Assembly (NCBI GenBank): GCA_002368155.1
Contig: AP018181.1
Location: 1 to 64,000, forward strand
DNA length: 64,000 nt
Direction of reading: 5' to 3'
DNA from: Nostoc carneum NIES-2107
GTDB lineage: Bacteria; Cyanobacteriota; Cyanobacteriia; Cyanobacteriales; Nostocaceae
Shown here: piece by piece, positions 37,921-45,963 of the stretch
Layout of the letters: the number at the start of each line of letters is the position of its first letter
Numbering within the stretch: position 1 is the first letter of the stretch
Notes under the pieces: model-generated
The model's database searches: none
Told to the model about the DNA's origin: nothing
Seen by the model: only the letters and a program-made list of their open reading frames with translations
Made by a program: the position numbers and the translations under genes

Positions 37921-38544
37921 TTAGGCTGCATCTTCGCCTAAATAAATCACACGAATATCTCCAGGTAATTTGTCCTCTAACATACGATATCCTTCCTGGA
38001 GAAAATTGGCTACTTCGTTCGGAGTAAAATTTTCACCCTCAGCTTGGAGATAAGCAGCAATTCGCGTTTCACTCCAGCGGAAAGTTTGAGCCATTAAGAC
38101 GACAAAGCGCAAAACTGGAGGGAGTTGATCCAAGGCTTGCTCAACATAACACCACAAAGCAGGCGAAGTAGCTTTGAGAGAATAATGAATTGCTTCTGTG
38201 GGTGGTAATTCAATCTCATTAATGCAGTAGGCGGTGATGTTAATCAGCCAATTTTGTAGAGTTAAGGGTTCTTGGTTGGGTGTTGGGCTATTTAAATCTA
38301 GCCCACCGAGTTCATAGTAAATATGTCGCCAAGTGAGGGCGAACAAATAATCTGCTTGCACAGGCGATCGCGCTGAATGCCGAATCAAGGTGTAAACTAT
38401 CGGGCTATAGCGGCAAAAAATCGCCGTAAAGTACTTTCCGCTTTCGGGAGAGCGTTGAAACAGATTTACTAGTTCTTGGTCACTTTGATGGAACAGCGAC
38501 TTAACCAGGGGGTGATTAGCTTCGGGAAAGTGAGGGATTTGCAC
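37921..38544 (-). CDS. divergent sigma-70-like (ECF-type) protein
   Basis: 207 residues. ESGKYFTAIFCRYSPIVYTLIRHSARSPVQADYLFALTWRHIYYEL (about 35-79) resembles sigma region 2. ALDQLPPVLRFVVLMAQTFRWSETRIAAYLQAEGENFTPNEVANFLQEGYRMLEDKL (about 137-193) resembles region 4 with its helix-turn-helix. Both are weak matches, so it is either a divergent sigma factor or a sigma-fold protein with another role. No anti-sigma gene is adjacent. It is divergent from the VOC gene at 38741. Confidence 0.62.
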   Translation of the reverse strand: MQIPHFPEANHPLVKSLFHQSDQELVNLFQRSPESGKYFTAIFCRYSPIVYTLIRHSARSPVQADYLFALTWRHIYYELGGLDLNSPTPNQEPLTLQNWLINITAYCINEIELPPTEAIHYSLKATSPALWCYVEQALDQLPPVLRFVVLMAQTFRWSETRIAAYLQAEGENFTPNEVANFLQEGYRMLEDKLPGDIRVIYLGEDAA

Positions 38545-38740
38545 GAGCCGTAGGTTTGATAGTTGTTAATATAAATTTGGGATTGTCAGTCTCCCATTTA
38601 GCGCACAATAACTTCATGTTTGTCTAATTTTGCTTCAGACTCACGCCACTGGAGTATTGATACACTATAAACAAGGACTTAATTTTAGTCTTTATCGACA
38701 ATAATAAAAGCCATTCCCTTATACAATATTTGACTTGTTC

Positions 38741-39337
38741 ATGGTTATAGCCTCTAGTGTGATATCGTTCCAACTTAGTCCTTTAACTTTAGGCTCGTTT
38801 CTGCCTTCCCTGCCCCTGGATAGCCTACTCTCCACCCAAGGCATTATGGTATTGCTCCTGGCGGCTTACGCGGGAGCAATGTGGATGTTCCTCACCAGTG
38901 CGCCCAAAGTACACACCGTCATGGTGTCAGATTTGGAAATTGCGCGACAGTTGTATGAAGGGCTGCTAGATTTGCCAGCCGCTGAAGTGCCTTTGCACTA
39001 CTACTACAACTACGAACAAACTATAGGCGCAACAGGCATAGACCCACTTTATATGTCTACAGGGCCTAGTTTCTCCAACAAAATGATGAATAATGCCAGT
39101 GATGGCTTGTGGTATCAGTTAAAGAAAAATACCCAGTTGCACGTGATTACTGGCGCTAGTTTAGGCACAAAAAACCAGCAACGCCATGTTTGCTTTGACC
39201 GCGATTGCCTAGAAATGATTTTAATGCGAGTGGAAACACGCGGTTTGAAATTCAAGATTCGCAACCAAAAACCCCTTAATTTTTTAGTTAAGGATTATGA
39301 AGAACGGATTATTGAAATGGCTGAGGTTGCGAATTAG
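38741..39337 (+). CDS. membrane-anchored VOC-like protein
   Basis: 198 residues. A membrane helix at about 33-54 (GIMVLLLAAYAGAMWMFLTS) precedes a glyoxalase-like half (KVHTVMVSDLEIARQLYEGLLDLP), so a VOC-type fold attached to the membrane is likely. Metal ligands are not obvious. ATG 38741 is used; the TTG two codons upstream is also open. TACAAT at 38722-38727 could be a -10 box. Function unknown. Confidence 0.72.
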   Translation: MVIASSVISFQLSPLTLGSFLPSLPLDSLLSTQGIMVLLLAAYAGAMWMFLTSAPKVHTVMVSDLEIARQLYEGLLDLPAAEVPLHYYYNYEQTIGATGIDPLYMSTGPSFSNKMMNNASDGLWYQLKKNTQLHVITGASLGTKNQQRHVCFDRDCLEMILMRVETRGLKFKIRNQKPLNFLVKDYEERIIEMAEVAN

Positions 39338-39766
39338 TTATTAATTAGGGGTGTAGTCATCAGTAACCATGAGTTAGGGGCGCAAAGCTTTGCGCCCCTA
39401 CATAATTATTGGGTGTAAAATTTTTTATAATTTGATGATTTCGCAACAACAAAATAATTAAATTCCTACTGCGTCGCCTGAAAAATTTTGCAAGCCCTAT
39501 TTATAGAAAAATCCGGCTCGATTAACGTTAAATCCTGTAGAGACGCGATGAATCGCGTCTTCACAACCCCGAAATCAGGACAAAAAAATTATTAACCGAA
39601 CCGTATTGATTTATAGGATGAAATGTCACTAACTTAAGCGAGATTTAGATTCCCGACTTTTCCAAGAAGTTGGGAATCTGGGTAGCAAGGTTTGCGAATT
39701 TTTGATGTCATCTCGGTGCGTTGCGCTACGCGACAACACACCCTACTTTCATCAGCACTCAAAACT
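39338..39766. repeat. gap filled with four different palindromic repeats
   Basis: TAGGGGCGCAAAG/CTTTGCGCCCCTA (39375-39400, perfect 26-bp palindrome); GTAGAGACGCGAT/ATCGCGTCTTCAC (about 39537-39564); GATTCCCGACTT ... AAGTTGGGAATC (39649-39679); GGTGCGTTGCGC/GCGACAACACACC (39715-39743). All have relatives elsewhere in the window. The first may also terminate the VOC gene. Confidence 0.7.
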
Positions 39767-40240
39767 CTAGAGATTTCTACCGCGAATTTCTTCCAACTTC
39801 TCTAAGAGTTCTGCTGCTAAATTAAAAAGTTCAATTTCATCAATTTCAATAGTGCTGTAGCGGTAACTGTCTCCCACAACCACCTTACCTGCTAAAAAAT
39901 TTTTGATAGCAAAAATCTGGTCTTCTTGTGGGAAACTCAAATATTTGTCCAGCTTGCTAGCAATTTCGGAGATGGGTTTGTCTTGCAGTTGCTTGCGTAC
40001 CCTAACAGCTACCCAGTTATCACTTTCCAGGAAGGCTATTACAGCAGCTTCAAAACTCTGCGGTTCTTCTTCTACCCATTTTTCCCACCAATCTTCATCA
40101 ACATCATCAAAATATAAATTTACACAGTCAAGTCCATAAGTCATCCATTCTCTTTGTAATTGCCTAGCTGCTTCTAAATGTGCCAAAAAATTTTCTAATC
40201 TTGCTTGAGGTTCAACTGGAATTTTGTGCCCCATAATCAT
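39767..40240 (-). CDS. hypothetical protein sharing a C-terminal domain with the XRE protein at 44672
   Basis: 157 residues. The first 65 residues are acidic and Trp-rich (DVDEDWWEKWVEEEP). Residues 71-149 align with residues 154-232 of the XRE protein without gaps, with 45 of 79 positions identical by eye (shared cores EDxIFAIKNxLAG and EIDExEL). The function of this domain is not known to me. It is 38 bp downstream of the 40279-40974 gene and probably co-transcribed. MGHKIPVEP (40234) is an alternative start. Confidence 0.75.
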   Translation of the reverse strand: MIMGHKIPVEPQARLENFLAHLEAARQLQREWMTYGLDCVNLYFDDVDEDWWEKWVEEEPQSFEAAVIAFLESDNWVAVRVRKQLQDKPISEIASKLDKYLSFPQEDQIFAIKNFLAGKVVVGDSYRYSTIEIDEIELFNLAAELLEKLEEIRGRNL

Positions 40241-40278
40241 GTAGTTTGGTGAAGACAGTGACGGAAAATGGTCTAAAA

Positions 40279-40974
40279 CTATAAATTGAATTTTAAGTAA
40301 ATACCTGTTGGCAAGCGATCGCTGTTATATAGTGATATATTCACTACCTGATTGACAAAATCCGTAATGTGGGGATTGTAACTTAAGAACAAACCTCTAT
40401 CTATGCTCCAAAGTAGCAAGGTATTTTCCCAATTATCAGATTTTTCCTGAGAAAATTCATCCGAAAGACTAGTGATCTGAATACACAGTGGTTGCTTCTC
40501 TCGATTACTAACAATTATATCAGTTGCCATTGAGAAGTCTGCTATATAACACTGCCAAAAAGTGCCTTCCCGATGGATGATATCACTAGCAATCAATCTC
40601 AGAACATTGATATCCGCTTGATGGTACTCTCCCGCCATCAATTTCTGTTTCCAAATAGAGAATTTTGGATCTACTTGATTCAACCATTTGGGGAATAAAT
40701 AACTATACCAATAGTATTCCGTTGGTGTCATCCGTTCATAGTATTGTTGCCGCTCCTCTAGTGATGCAGAAGACTGAATATCAAGCCAAATCAGCGCATC
40801 TTTAATTATCTGTTGCAGAAAAAAAAGTACAAATTTCTTAGATGTTAGGGAACCAGGCTTAACATCTTTTACCCAACGATTGATCTCTTCTAACCTTTTC
40901 GCTAAACCAGGATCTATTAAAGATGCTTCATCTATGAGTAATCTTAATTGTTTTTTAATATCTTTGGCTTGCAA
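40279..40974 (-). CDS. hypothetical protein with a possible degenerate PD-(D/E)XK nuclease core
   Basis: 231 residues. The helical N-terminus (1-110) is not recognised. In the C-terminal half Glu136 (IHREGTFW), Asp152 (MATDIIVSNREK) and the strand PLCIQIT with Gln166 are arranged like a PD-(D/E)XK fold in which the usual E-x-K is C-I-Q. If so, catalysis is doubtful. It lies directly below the native lysS end and terminator and precedes the gene at 39767. Confidence 0.65.
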   Translation of the reverse strand: MQAKDIKKQLRLLIDEASLIDPGLAKRLEEINRWVKDVKPGSLTSKKFVLFFLQQIIKDALIWLDIQSSASLEERQQYYERMTPTEYYWYSYLFPKWLNQVDPKFSIWKQKLMAGEYHQADINVLRLIASDIIHREGTFWQCYIADFSMATDIIVSNREKQPLCIQITSLSDEFSQEKSDNWENTLLLWSIDRGLFLSYNPHITDFVNQVVNISLYNSDRLPTGIYLKFNL

Positions 40975-41047
40975 ATAATGATAAACCTCAAAACTGGAGT
41001 GAGCGGCAAGAATTATAAAATTATTTTATAGCATTCTTAATTAATAA

Positions 41048-41081
41048 CCTGCAAAAACGCAAAAGCTTACGTTTTTACAGG
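41048..41081 (-). terminator. hairpin, probable original lysS terminator
   Basis: CCTGCAAAAACG (41048-41059) pairs with CGTTTTTACAGG (41070-41081), one mismatch. It lies 30 bp beyond the stop codon of the detached lysS tail (41112-41175) and 97 bp beyond the CHAT gene stop. On the minus strand it is followed by TTATTAATTAAG. Confidence 0.6.
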
Positions 41082-41111
41082 TGTTTTTAGCCATGTAATT
41101 GCTAGTTGGGA

Positions 41112-41175
41112 TTAAGTTGTCGCTTCTGGGGATGAGTCAGATTTTTCGGGTTTGAGTAGGGGGAAAGCGATCGCA
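41112..41175 (-). pseudogene. lysS: detached original 3' end of lysS
   Basis: Read on the minus strand from 41175, the sequence encodes [20 protein letters not shown] and a TAA stop (41114-41112). The first ten residues equal residues 489-498 of the lysS product, and the first 27 bp equal 46186-46160 exactly. Joining 47649-46187 to 41175-41112 yields 1527 nt, an uninterrupted 508-codon LysRS of normal length. The piece has no start of its own; it is what lysS would have ended with before the intervening segment arrived. Confidence 0.85.
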
Positions 41176-41177
41176 CG

Positions 41178-44100
41178 TTATCGTAAACCCTGACAGATGA
41201 AAGCAGACCAGTAACGCGGATGTAAAAAGGGAAACTCTTCCGTAGAACTTTCGATGGCTTGAATTAATCGGTTTAATCTGGCATACATCTTATATTCACG
41301 CTCCCATTCACGATGTTTTACTGTCCCAGGGCTGTATTGTTTTCTACTTTTTATCAGTTCCCTTTCCCTGGCTTCTGCTTCTGGAGAAATTTTTTTAACA
41401 TCCTCTTTCCTTAAACTGCGTAAGGAGATTTGGGCTTGTCGTAAAGCTTGCGGACGGCTTTTACCTTGTTGTCTGTGTTGGTAGTAAAATACTGAAAATA
41501 CTGCTGTTGCTAAATCATCTACTGCCCACAGAGTACTGACAACGCTTCTCGCACCAGCACACAAGAAGCCTGTGGAGAGGGTGAGAATATCATCTGTTAG
41601 CCCAGGAATACCCAAATTCGTCTCGCAGCAGGAAAGAAAAACATCAGAGAGATTGGGTAAACGCCATCCTGGTGTCATCAACTGCCCTAATGTAATTGTG
41701 CCATCTCCTAATTTCAAATATGATGCGAGGGGATTGTCAAGGCATGATTCAGCATGATGACAGCAGTGAAGCACTTGAACTTGTTCAGCTAGCTGACGAT
41801 AATTAGCTTTAGTCGCTTGAATGCTACCTCTTAGGCGTTGAGAGTGAGGAATGTTGTACAGTTTGGCAAGTTGTTCACCTTCAAAACTGGCGCAGGGTAA
41901 ATCATCTGTGGCATCTTCAACAGTGCCATACAATTCGCAATTTTCTATCTTGTCGCGTTGTTGACAAAACTCTAAGATTTGGCAGCTAGGAGTATAGCGA
42001 ATCAGAAACTGATCTCCTAGATATTGATGATTTCCAATTGGTAAAGCCGCGAAGGGAATTTGGTGCAGCAACAAGTGAGGTACTAGAATTATTTCTTCAA
42101 TACCTTCTAAATGTTGAGAAATTAATTTAGGCAGTTGCAAGCGTTGAGCTAGTTCGCCCAGAATCTGATTAATTTGGCTATTCCATGTCTGGATATTACT
42201 GACATAAGATGATATCCAATTCTGCTCAATCCAGTCTTGCAGGGTTTTTAGCCCTTGTCCGGTGCAAGTGTGGAGGGTAATTTGATTTTGTCGCAGGACA
42301 AAGATATGGGTGTCGTTATCGGTAGTATAGAAATTGAGAATAGCGGTAGTAGGCTGGTCAATCAGCTTTTGGATTGCGGAGAAATTAGGGGCGTTAACTT
42401 GAATTTCGCCAGCTAACACAGGATCTAAGCGTCTGATTTGTTCCCAAATTTGCTGTTTTCCTGCTTCCAATAATGCGATCGCTTCGTTGTAAGCTTGGAA
42501 TGTAGCGCGTGTTTGATTACCGTTATCGTTGGATTTTGAGCGATTGCGTTCTCGATCAATTTGCTGTTGTAGTTGTTCATACTGCTGCAATAATTCCTTA
42601 ACTGCTGGGGGAATTTCGCCGCTTTGGTAGAGGTCGTTACTTGCCATTAAGTCTACCAGACGTTTAGAGCGCGATCGCTCGGCATATTCAAAGGCTTTTT
42701 CTATTTGTCCTGCTTTAATGCAGATTTCTACCATCTCTTGATAAACATCAATAGCTTCTTCTAGAATTTCTTGGCGGCGAGTCTCGGAATTTGCCCAAGT
42801 CCGACGAGTTTCGACAGCTTCTATAGCTGCGGCGTAGCCTTGAATGGCTGTGTCCCACTTCTCCTCTCTAGAACTTATCAAAACAAGGGCTATTCCTGCT
42901 TCATAACACAGATGAGGAAACCTATTAGGTGTGCATATTTCTAGTTCTTGCTGGAAACACTGGATAGCTAAAGCAACATTTTCTTGACGATTTCCGCGGA
43001 TGCGATTTGCATAAACACCACCAAGATTATGTTGAATATCAGCCCATCGTTGAGGAAAGCGATCTCGAGTACAGACCTTTAATGCTTCTCTAAAGTGATA
43101 TATGGCTTTTTCAAAAGCTTGACTTCTACCAAACTGGAAAAATGGTAATACATAGGATGTATTTAATATTTTTTTACCTATCTTTGGTGAAAACTGTGTA
43201 AGCCGAGAATTTTTTTTAGTAACAAGACTGGAAACAAGAGAATTAATTATCATATCGACCCTAGTTCGATTTTTCAGGGCGCTACTATGATAGGCAATCC
43301 CAAGTTCCATGTGAGTTAAACCACAAAGTTCTGGGTTACGCTCTGGAGTATATTCTTGCAGTGCTTGCTCAAAATAGAAAATAGCTTGTTTAATATTCTC
43401 AGTTATAGAACCGAGCATTCTATCGACGTAAACTGTAGCAAGATTTAATTGAATTTCTGCCCATATTTGTGGATCGCGATCGCGGATATCTACTTGCAAA
43501 GCCTCTTGACAATGCTGAAGAGACAGTTCTAAATTTTCTGATTTATCCCCGTAAATTCGTCTGCGAAAAGCAATACCTAAATAGCTTTTGGTTTTAGCCC
43601 ATGCTTCGGGTAAATGTTGTTGAGTCCTTACTTGTAGAGCTTGCGTAAAACAATTAATAGCCGATTCAATATTTTCGGCTTCATCTCCTCGAATACGACG
43701 CAGATAGGAATTACCCAAATGTTGTTGAACCCTTCCCCACTCTTCGGGATATGTTTCTGGGCTAAATACTTGTAATGCTTGCGTATAAAAGTAGATAGCT
43801 TTTTCTAAATTTTTAGCTCTATCTCCTGCATGATTTGCATCGTAATAATCACCAAAATTTAGTTGGATCTTTGCCCATTCCCCTGGATTTTTCTTTTTTG
43901 TAGATGAGTTCAGGGTTAACTGATTGACTCCAATTTGAATATATTCTTCTATATTATCTTCCCTATTTTCCCATGAGACGCTAGCAAGATTATGCTGGAG
44001 GTTTAACCATTGTTTAGGAAACCGTTCTGGTGGAAACTCTTGGATTGCTTCTGTAAGATGCTGAATTGATTTTTTAATATTCTCATAACGGTTACCTTTA

Positions 44101-44654
44101 ATGCGATCGCTATAGGCAACTCCCAGATCATTTTTGGCTTTTAACCATTCTTCAGGATAGCGCTTTGGTGTGAATACTTCTAATTCTTTATGAAAACAGC
44201 GGATAGCTTTTTCAATATTCTCTACTCTGTCATCTCTCAAACGCTCCAGGTATGACTCACCAAGATTGTGTTGAATACTCGCCCATACTTCGGGGAAATG
44301 AAAACGAGTAACTAATGTCAATAAAAATTCATTACCAGCTATCAAAATTTCTAAATAATTAATCCTATTACCCTGATCAAAATTATTCAACAGGTTGAGG
44401 AATTGTAAAGTAGCATCTACTGCCTCATAAGCTTGTTGAAAATTTGTAGCTAATTTAGTTTTCAGCCAGCGCCTCATAACTTTAGCAAATTCATCGTTTA
44501 ATTTATCTTGGTTAGCTTCCAGTATGCGATAAACAACTTGAGGATTATCAGTATTTTCTAAAATTATTTTGAATAATTTATGTATAAAAGCAAGATATTC
44601 TTTATTGTCATTTTGGTTCTTTTGTTGTTTGACAATTCCAAAACCTTTACCCAT
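41178..44654 (-). CDS. TPR-CHAT (caspase-like) protein
   Basis: 1158 residues. About 85-640 is a long TPR array in which most repeats carry a conserved 'RGxxxENIxxAIxCFxxALxxxTxxxxPExWA' pattern. A coiled coil spans about 690-760. The CHAT peptidase domain runs from about 800 to the C-terminus (HPRYWSAFICQG). The caspase-type dyad is present: His966 (LHCCHHAES) and Cys1010 (FLSCCETNLG), so it should be catalytically competent. CHAT proteases act in programmed cell death, phage defence (TPR-CHAT of Craspase) and heterocyst control (HetF). It begins 17 bp after the XRE gene and ends 2 bp before the island's right repeat, so it is the last gene of the toxin-antitoxin-CHAT operon. Target unknown. 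Confidence 0.93.
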   Translation of the reverse strand: MGKGFGIVKQQKNQNDNKEYLAFIHKLFKIILENTDNPQVVYRILEANQDKLNDEFAKVMRRWLKTKLATNFQQAYEAVDATLQFLNLLNNFDQGNRINYLEILIAGNEFLLTLVTRFHFPEVWASIQHNLGESYLERLRDDRVENIEKAIRCFHKELEVFTPKRYPEEWLKAKNDLGVAYSDRIKGNRYENIKKSIQHLTEAIQEFPPERFPKQWLNLQHNLASVSWENREDNIEEYIQIGVNQLTLNSSTKKKNPGEWAKIQLNFGDYYDANHAGDRAKNLEKAIYFYTQALQVFSPETYPEEWGRVQQHLGNSYLRRIRGDEAENIESAINCFTQALQVRTQQHLPEAWAKTKSYLGIAFRRRIYGDKSENLELSLQHCQEALQVDIRDRDPQIWAEIQLNLATVYVDRMLGSITENIKQAIFYFEQALQEYTPERNPELCGLTHMELGIAYHSSALKNRTRVDMIINSLVSSLVTKKNSRLTQFSPKIGKKILNTSYVLPFFQFGRSQAFEKAIYHFREALKVCTRDRFPQRWADIQHNLGGVYANRIRGNRQENVALAIQCFQQELEICTPNRFPHLCYEAGIALVLISSREEKWDTAIQGYAAAIEAVETRRTWANSETRRQEILEEAIDVYQEMVEICIKAGQIEKAFEYAERSRSKRLVDLMASNDLYQSGEIPPAVKELLQQYEQLQQQIDRERNRSKSNDNGNQTRATFQAYNEAIALLEAGKQQIWEQIRRLDPVLAGEIQVNAPNFSAIQKLIDQPTTAILNFYTTDNDTHIFVLRQNQITLHTCTGQGLKTLQDWIEQNWISSYVSNIQTWNSQINQILGELAQRLQLPKLISQHLEGIEEIILVPHLLLHQIPFAALPIGNHQYLGDQFLIRYTPSCQILEFCQQRDKIENCELYGTVEDATDDLPCASFEGEQLAKLYNIPHSQRLRGSIQATKANYRQLAEQVQVLHCCHHAESCLDNPLASYLKLGDGTITLGQLMTPGWRLPNLSDVFLSCCETNLGIPGLTDDILTLSTGFLCAGARSVVSTLWAVDDLATAVFSVFYYQHRQQGKSRPQALRQAQISLRSLRKEDVKKISPEAEARERELIKSRKQYSPGTVKHREWEREYKMYARLNRLIQAIESSTEEFPFLHPRYWSAFICQGLR

Positions 44655-44671
44655 ATTATTAAATTTACTAT

Positions 44672-45391
44672 CTATTTACTTTTATCAAAATAATCTGATA
44701 ACTTATCTACTAGTTCTTCGGCTAAATCCAACAATTCAAGTTCATCAATTTCATTACTGCTTCCGCGATTATTTTCTCCAACCGCCACACTACCAGCTAA
44801 TACATTTTTAATAGCAAAAATTCGGTCTTCTTCAGATAAATTCAGACATTTTTCTAACTCTACAGCAATTTCCTGTACTGTCTTTGTACTCAACCGCTCT
44901 CTTACTTTCACTGCTACTAAATCATCACTTTCCAGTAGTTTTACTAAAGCTGTTATTAGCCTATTATCCTCACTAGAAAACTTCTCAATTGCTGCACGAA
45001 CATATTCCCGCACGCTCATGTTTGCAGCTAATGCTTTTTGTGCCACTATCTCTGGTACATCTACTAGCAATACACCATCATTATCGCTGGCTTGATATAA
45101 GTCATTCCCTTGTTTAACGGCTACCAGCAAATCTGCGCCCAAGGTATGTAAATAGTGCAACACTGATTCTAATTCATGGTCTTTTAAAGCCGATTCCAAC
45201 TTAGACACCGCCGCTTGCTGTACTCCCAGTTTTTCGGCTAGCTGTGCCTGTGTTAATCCGGCTTTATTACGTATTTCCCGCATAGCATCGGTAAGATAGA
45301 GGCGTAAATACTCTAGCTTCCCTGCTAAAATCACCTCTGAGTCTTCGCTGATTGGCTGTTGTAACCAAGCTTGAAAATTAGGCTTTTTCAT
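44672..45391 (-). CDS. XRE-family antitoxin-like regulator with C-terminal extension
   Basis: 239 residues. A HigA-type HTH at about 33-90 (MREIRNKAGLTQAQLAEKLGVQQAAVSKLE). A middle region 95-145 contains MSVREYVRAAIEKF, like an RHH or linker helix. C-terminal domain 154-232 is shared with the 157-residue protein encoded at 39767. Typical HigA antitoxins end after the HTH, so the extension is unusual. It overlaps the toxin gene by 14 bp and precedes the CHAT gene by 17 bp. It probably represses the operon through the palindromes at 45812-45855 and could link toxin neutralisation to the CHAT protein. Confidence 0.88.
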   Translation of the reverse strand: MKKPNFQAWLQQPISEDSEVILAGKLEYLRLYLTDAMREIRNKAGLTQAQLAEKLGVQQAAVSKLESALKDHELESVLHYLHTLGADLLVAVKQGNDLYQASDNDGVLLVDVPEIVAQKALAANMSVREYVRAAIEKFSSEDNRLITALVKLLESDDLVAVKVRERLSTKTVQEIAVELEKCLNLSEEDRIFAIKNVLAGSVAVGENNRGSSNEIDELELLDLAEELVDKLSDYFDKSK

Positions 45392-45791
45392 GATTCCTCT
45401 GCTGCAATTGCCGCAATCTCTCTCTTGCAGGCGCTTTGTCTCTTTCTTTGATAGCGTCGTTGTATTTTTTCATAAAGGCATGTAGCACCACAAACCTCTG
45501 AGGAGTCACAGCCGTTAAGATAAACCTGGGATTATGTTCGCTCTTGGTCATCCTTAACTCATACAGATCATCTTCCAGCTTTTCAAAAATGCCGCTGGTG
45601 AGTGATGCTAGTCCTTTGTTGCACAGGTAGCCAAGATTAACCTGCAAACGTCTGGTTTCGGAAGCACTGAGTAATGGCTTTGGTGGATTTTCTGGTTCCT
45701 CCTCTGCTGGAATCATCCTGATGAAAAAAGCAAGTAAATCTTTGGGGATTTCTCCATTGGCATCTTGATAAACTTCCCAAGTCCAGGTCAC
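45378..45791 (-). CDS. HigB/Gp49-like toxin of a type II toxin-antitoxin pair
   Basis: 137 residues. GIFEKLEDDLYELRM, RFILTAV and RFVVLHAFMKK are the hallmark strands of the phage-derived Gp49/HigB (RelE-like) fold, whose members are ribosome-dependent mRNA interferases. The toxin-first order and overlap with an XRE gene are typical of higBA. The N-terminal half has an insert (IPAEEEPENPPKPLL). GTG start at 45791, preceded by AGGTAGGAA. The start lies about 13 bp from the -10 box, so the leader is extremely short. Confidence 0.85.
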   Translation of the reverse strand: MTWTWEVYQDANGEIPKDLLAFFIRMIPAEEEPENPPKPLLSASETRRLQVNLGYLCNKGLASLTSGIFEKLEDDLYELRMTKSEHNPRFILTAVTPQRFVVLHAFMKKYNDAIKERDKAPARERLRQLQQRNHEKA

Positions 45792-45803
45792 TTCCTACCT
45801 CAC

Positions 45804-45855
45804 AATATATTATTCCTTATAAGGAATGTCAAGCCAATTATTCTTTATAAGGAAT
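45804..45855 (-). promoter_or_regulatory. promoter with palindromic operators for the toxin-antitoxin-CHAT operon
   Basis: On the minus strand TTGACA (45832-45827) and TATATT (45809-45804) are spaced by 17 bp, an almost ideal sigma-70 promoter. The spacer is occupied by the perfect palindrome ATTCCTTATAAGGAAT (45812-45827). A second copy with one change, ATTCTTTATAAGGAAT, lies at 45840-45855, 28 bp away centre to centre. This is the classic layout of a dimeric repressor autoregulating its operon. Confidence 0.75.
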
Positions 45856-45910
45856 ATCATATAGAATAAGTAAGGGCAAGTAAGATAATAAAAGATTAAC
45901 TCATAAAAAT

Positions 45911-45938
45911 GGTGCGCTAGGCAAAGCCATAACGCACC
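45911..45938 (-). terminator. palindromic repeat downstream of lysS
   Basis: GGTGCG (45911-45916) pairs with CGCACC (45933-45938) in a 'ggtgcgctaggc ... taacgcaccctac' repeat of the dispersed GCGTTAC family. It lies between the lysS stop and the toxin promoter and could separate the two units. No T-tract is present. Confidence 0.35.
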
Positions 45939-45963
45939 CTACTGTTGAATGGGATTGACTATT

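Noticed and set aside
41178-44654. TPR-CHAT as part of a type III-E CRISPR (Craspase) system
   Set aside because: No gRAMP/Cas7-11 gene, Cas1 or CRISPR repeats occur in the window; the neighbours are a toxin-antitoxin pair instead.
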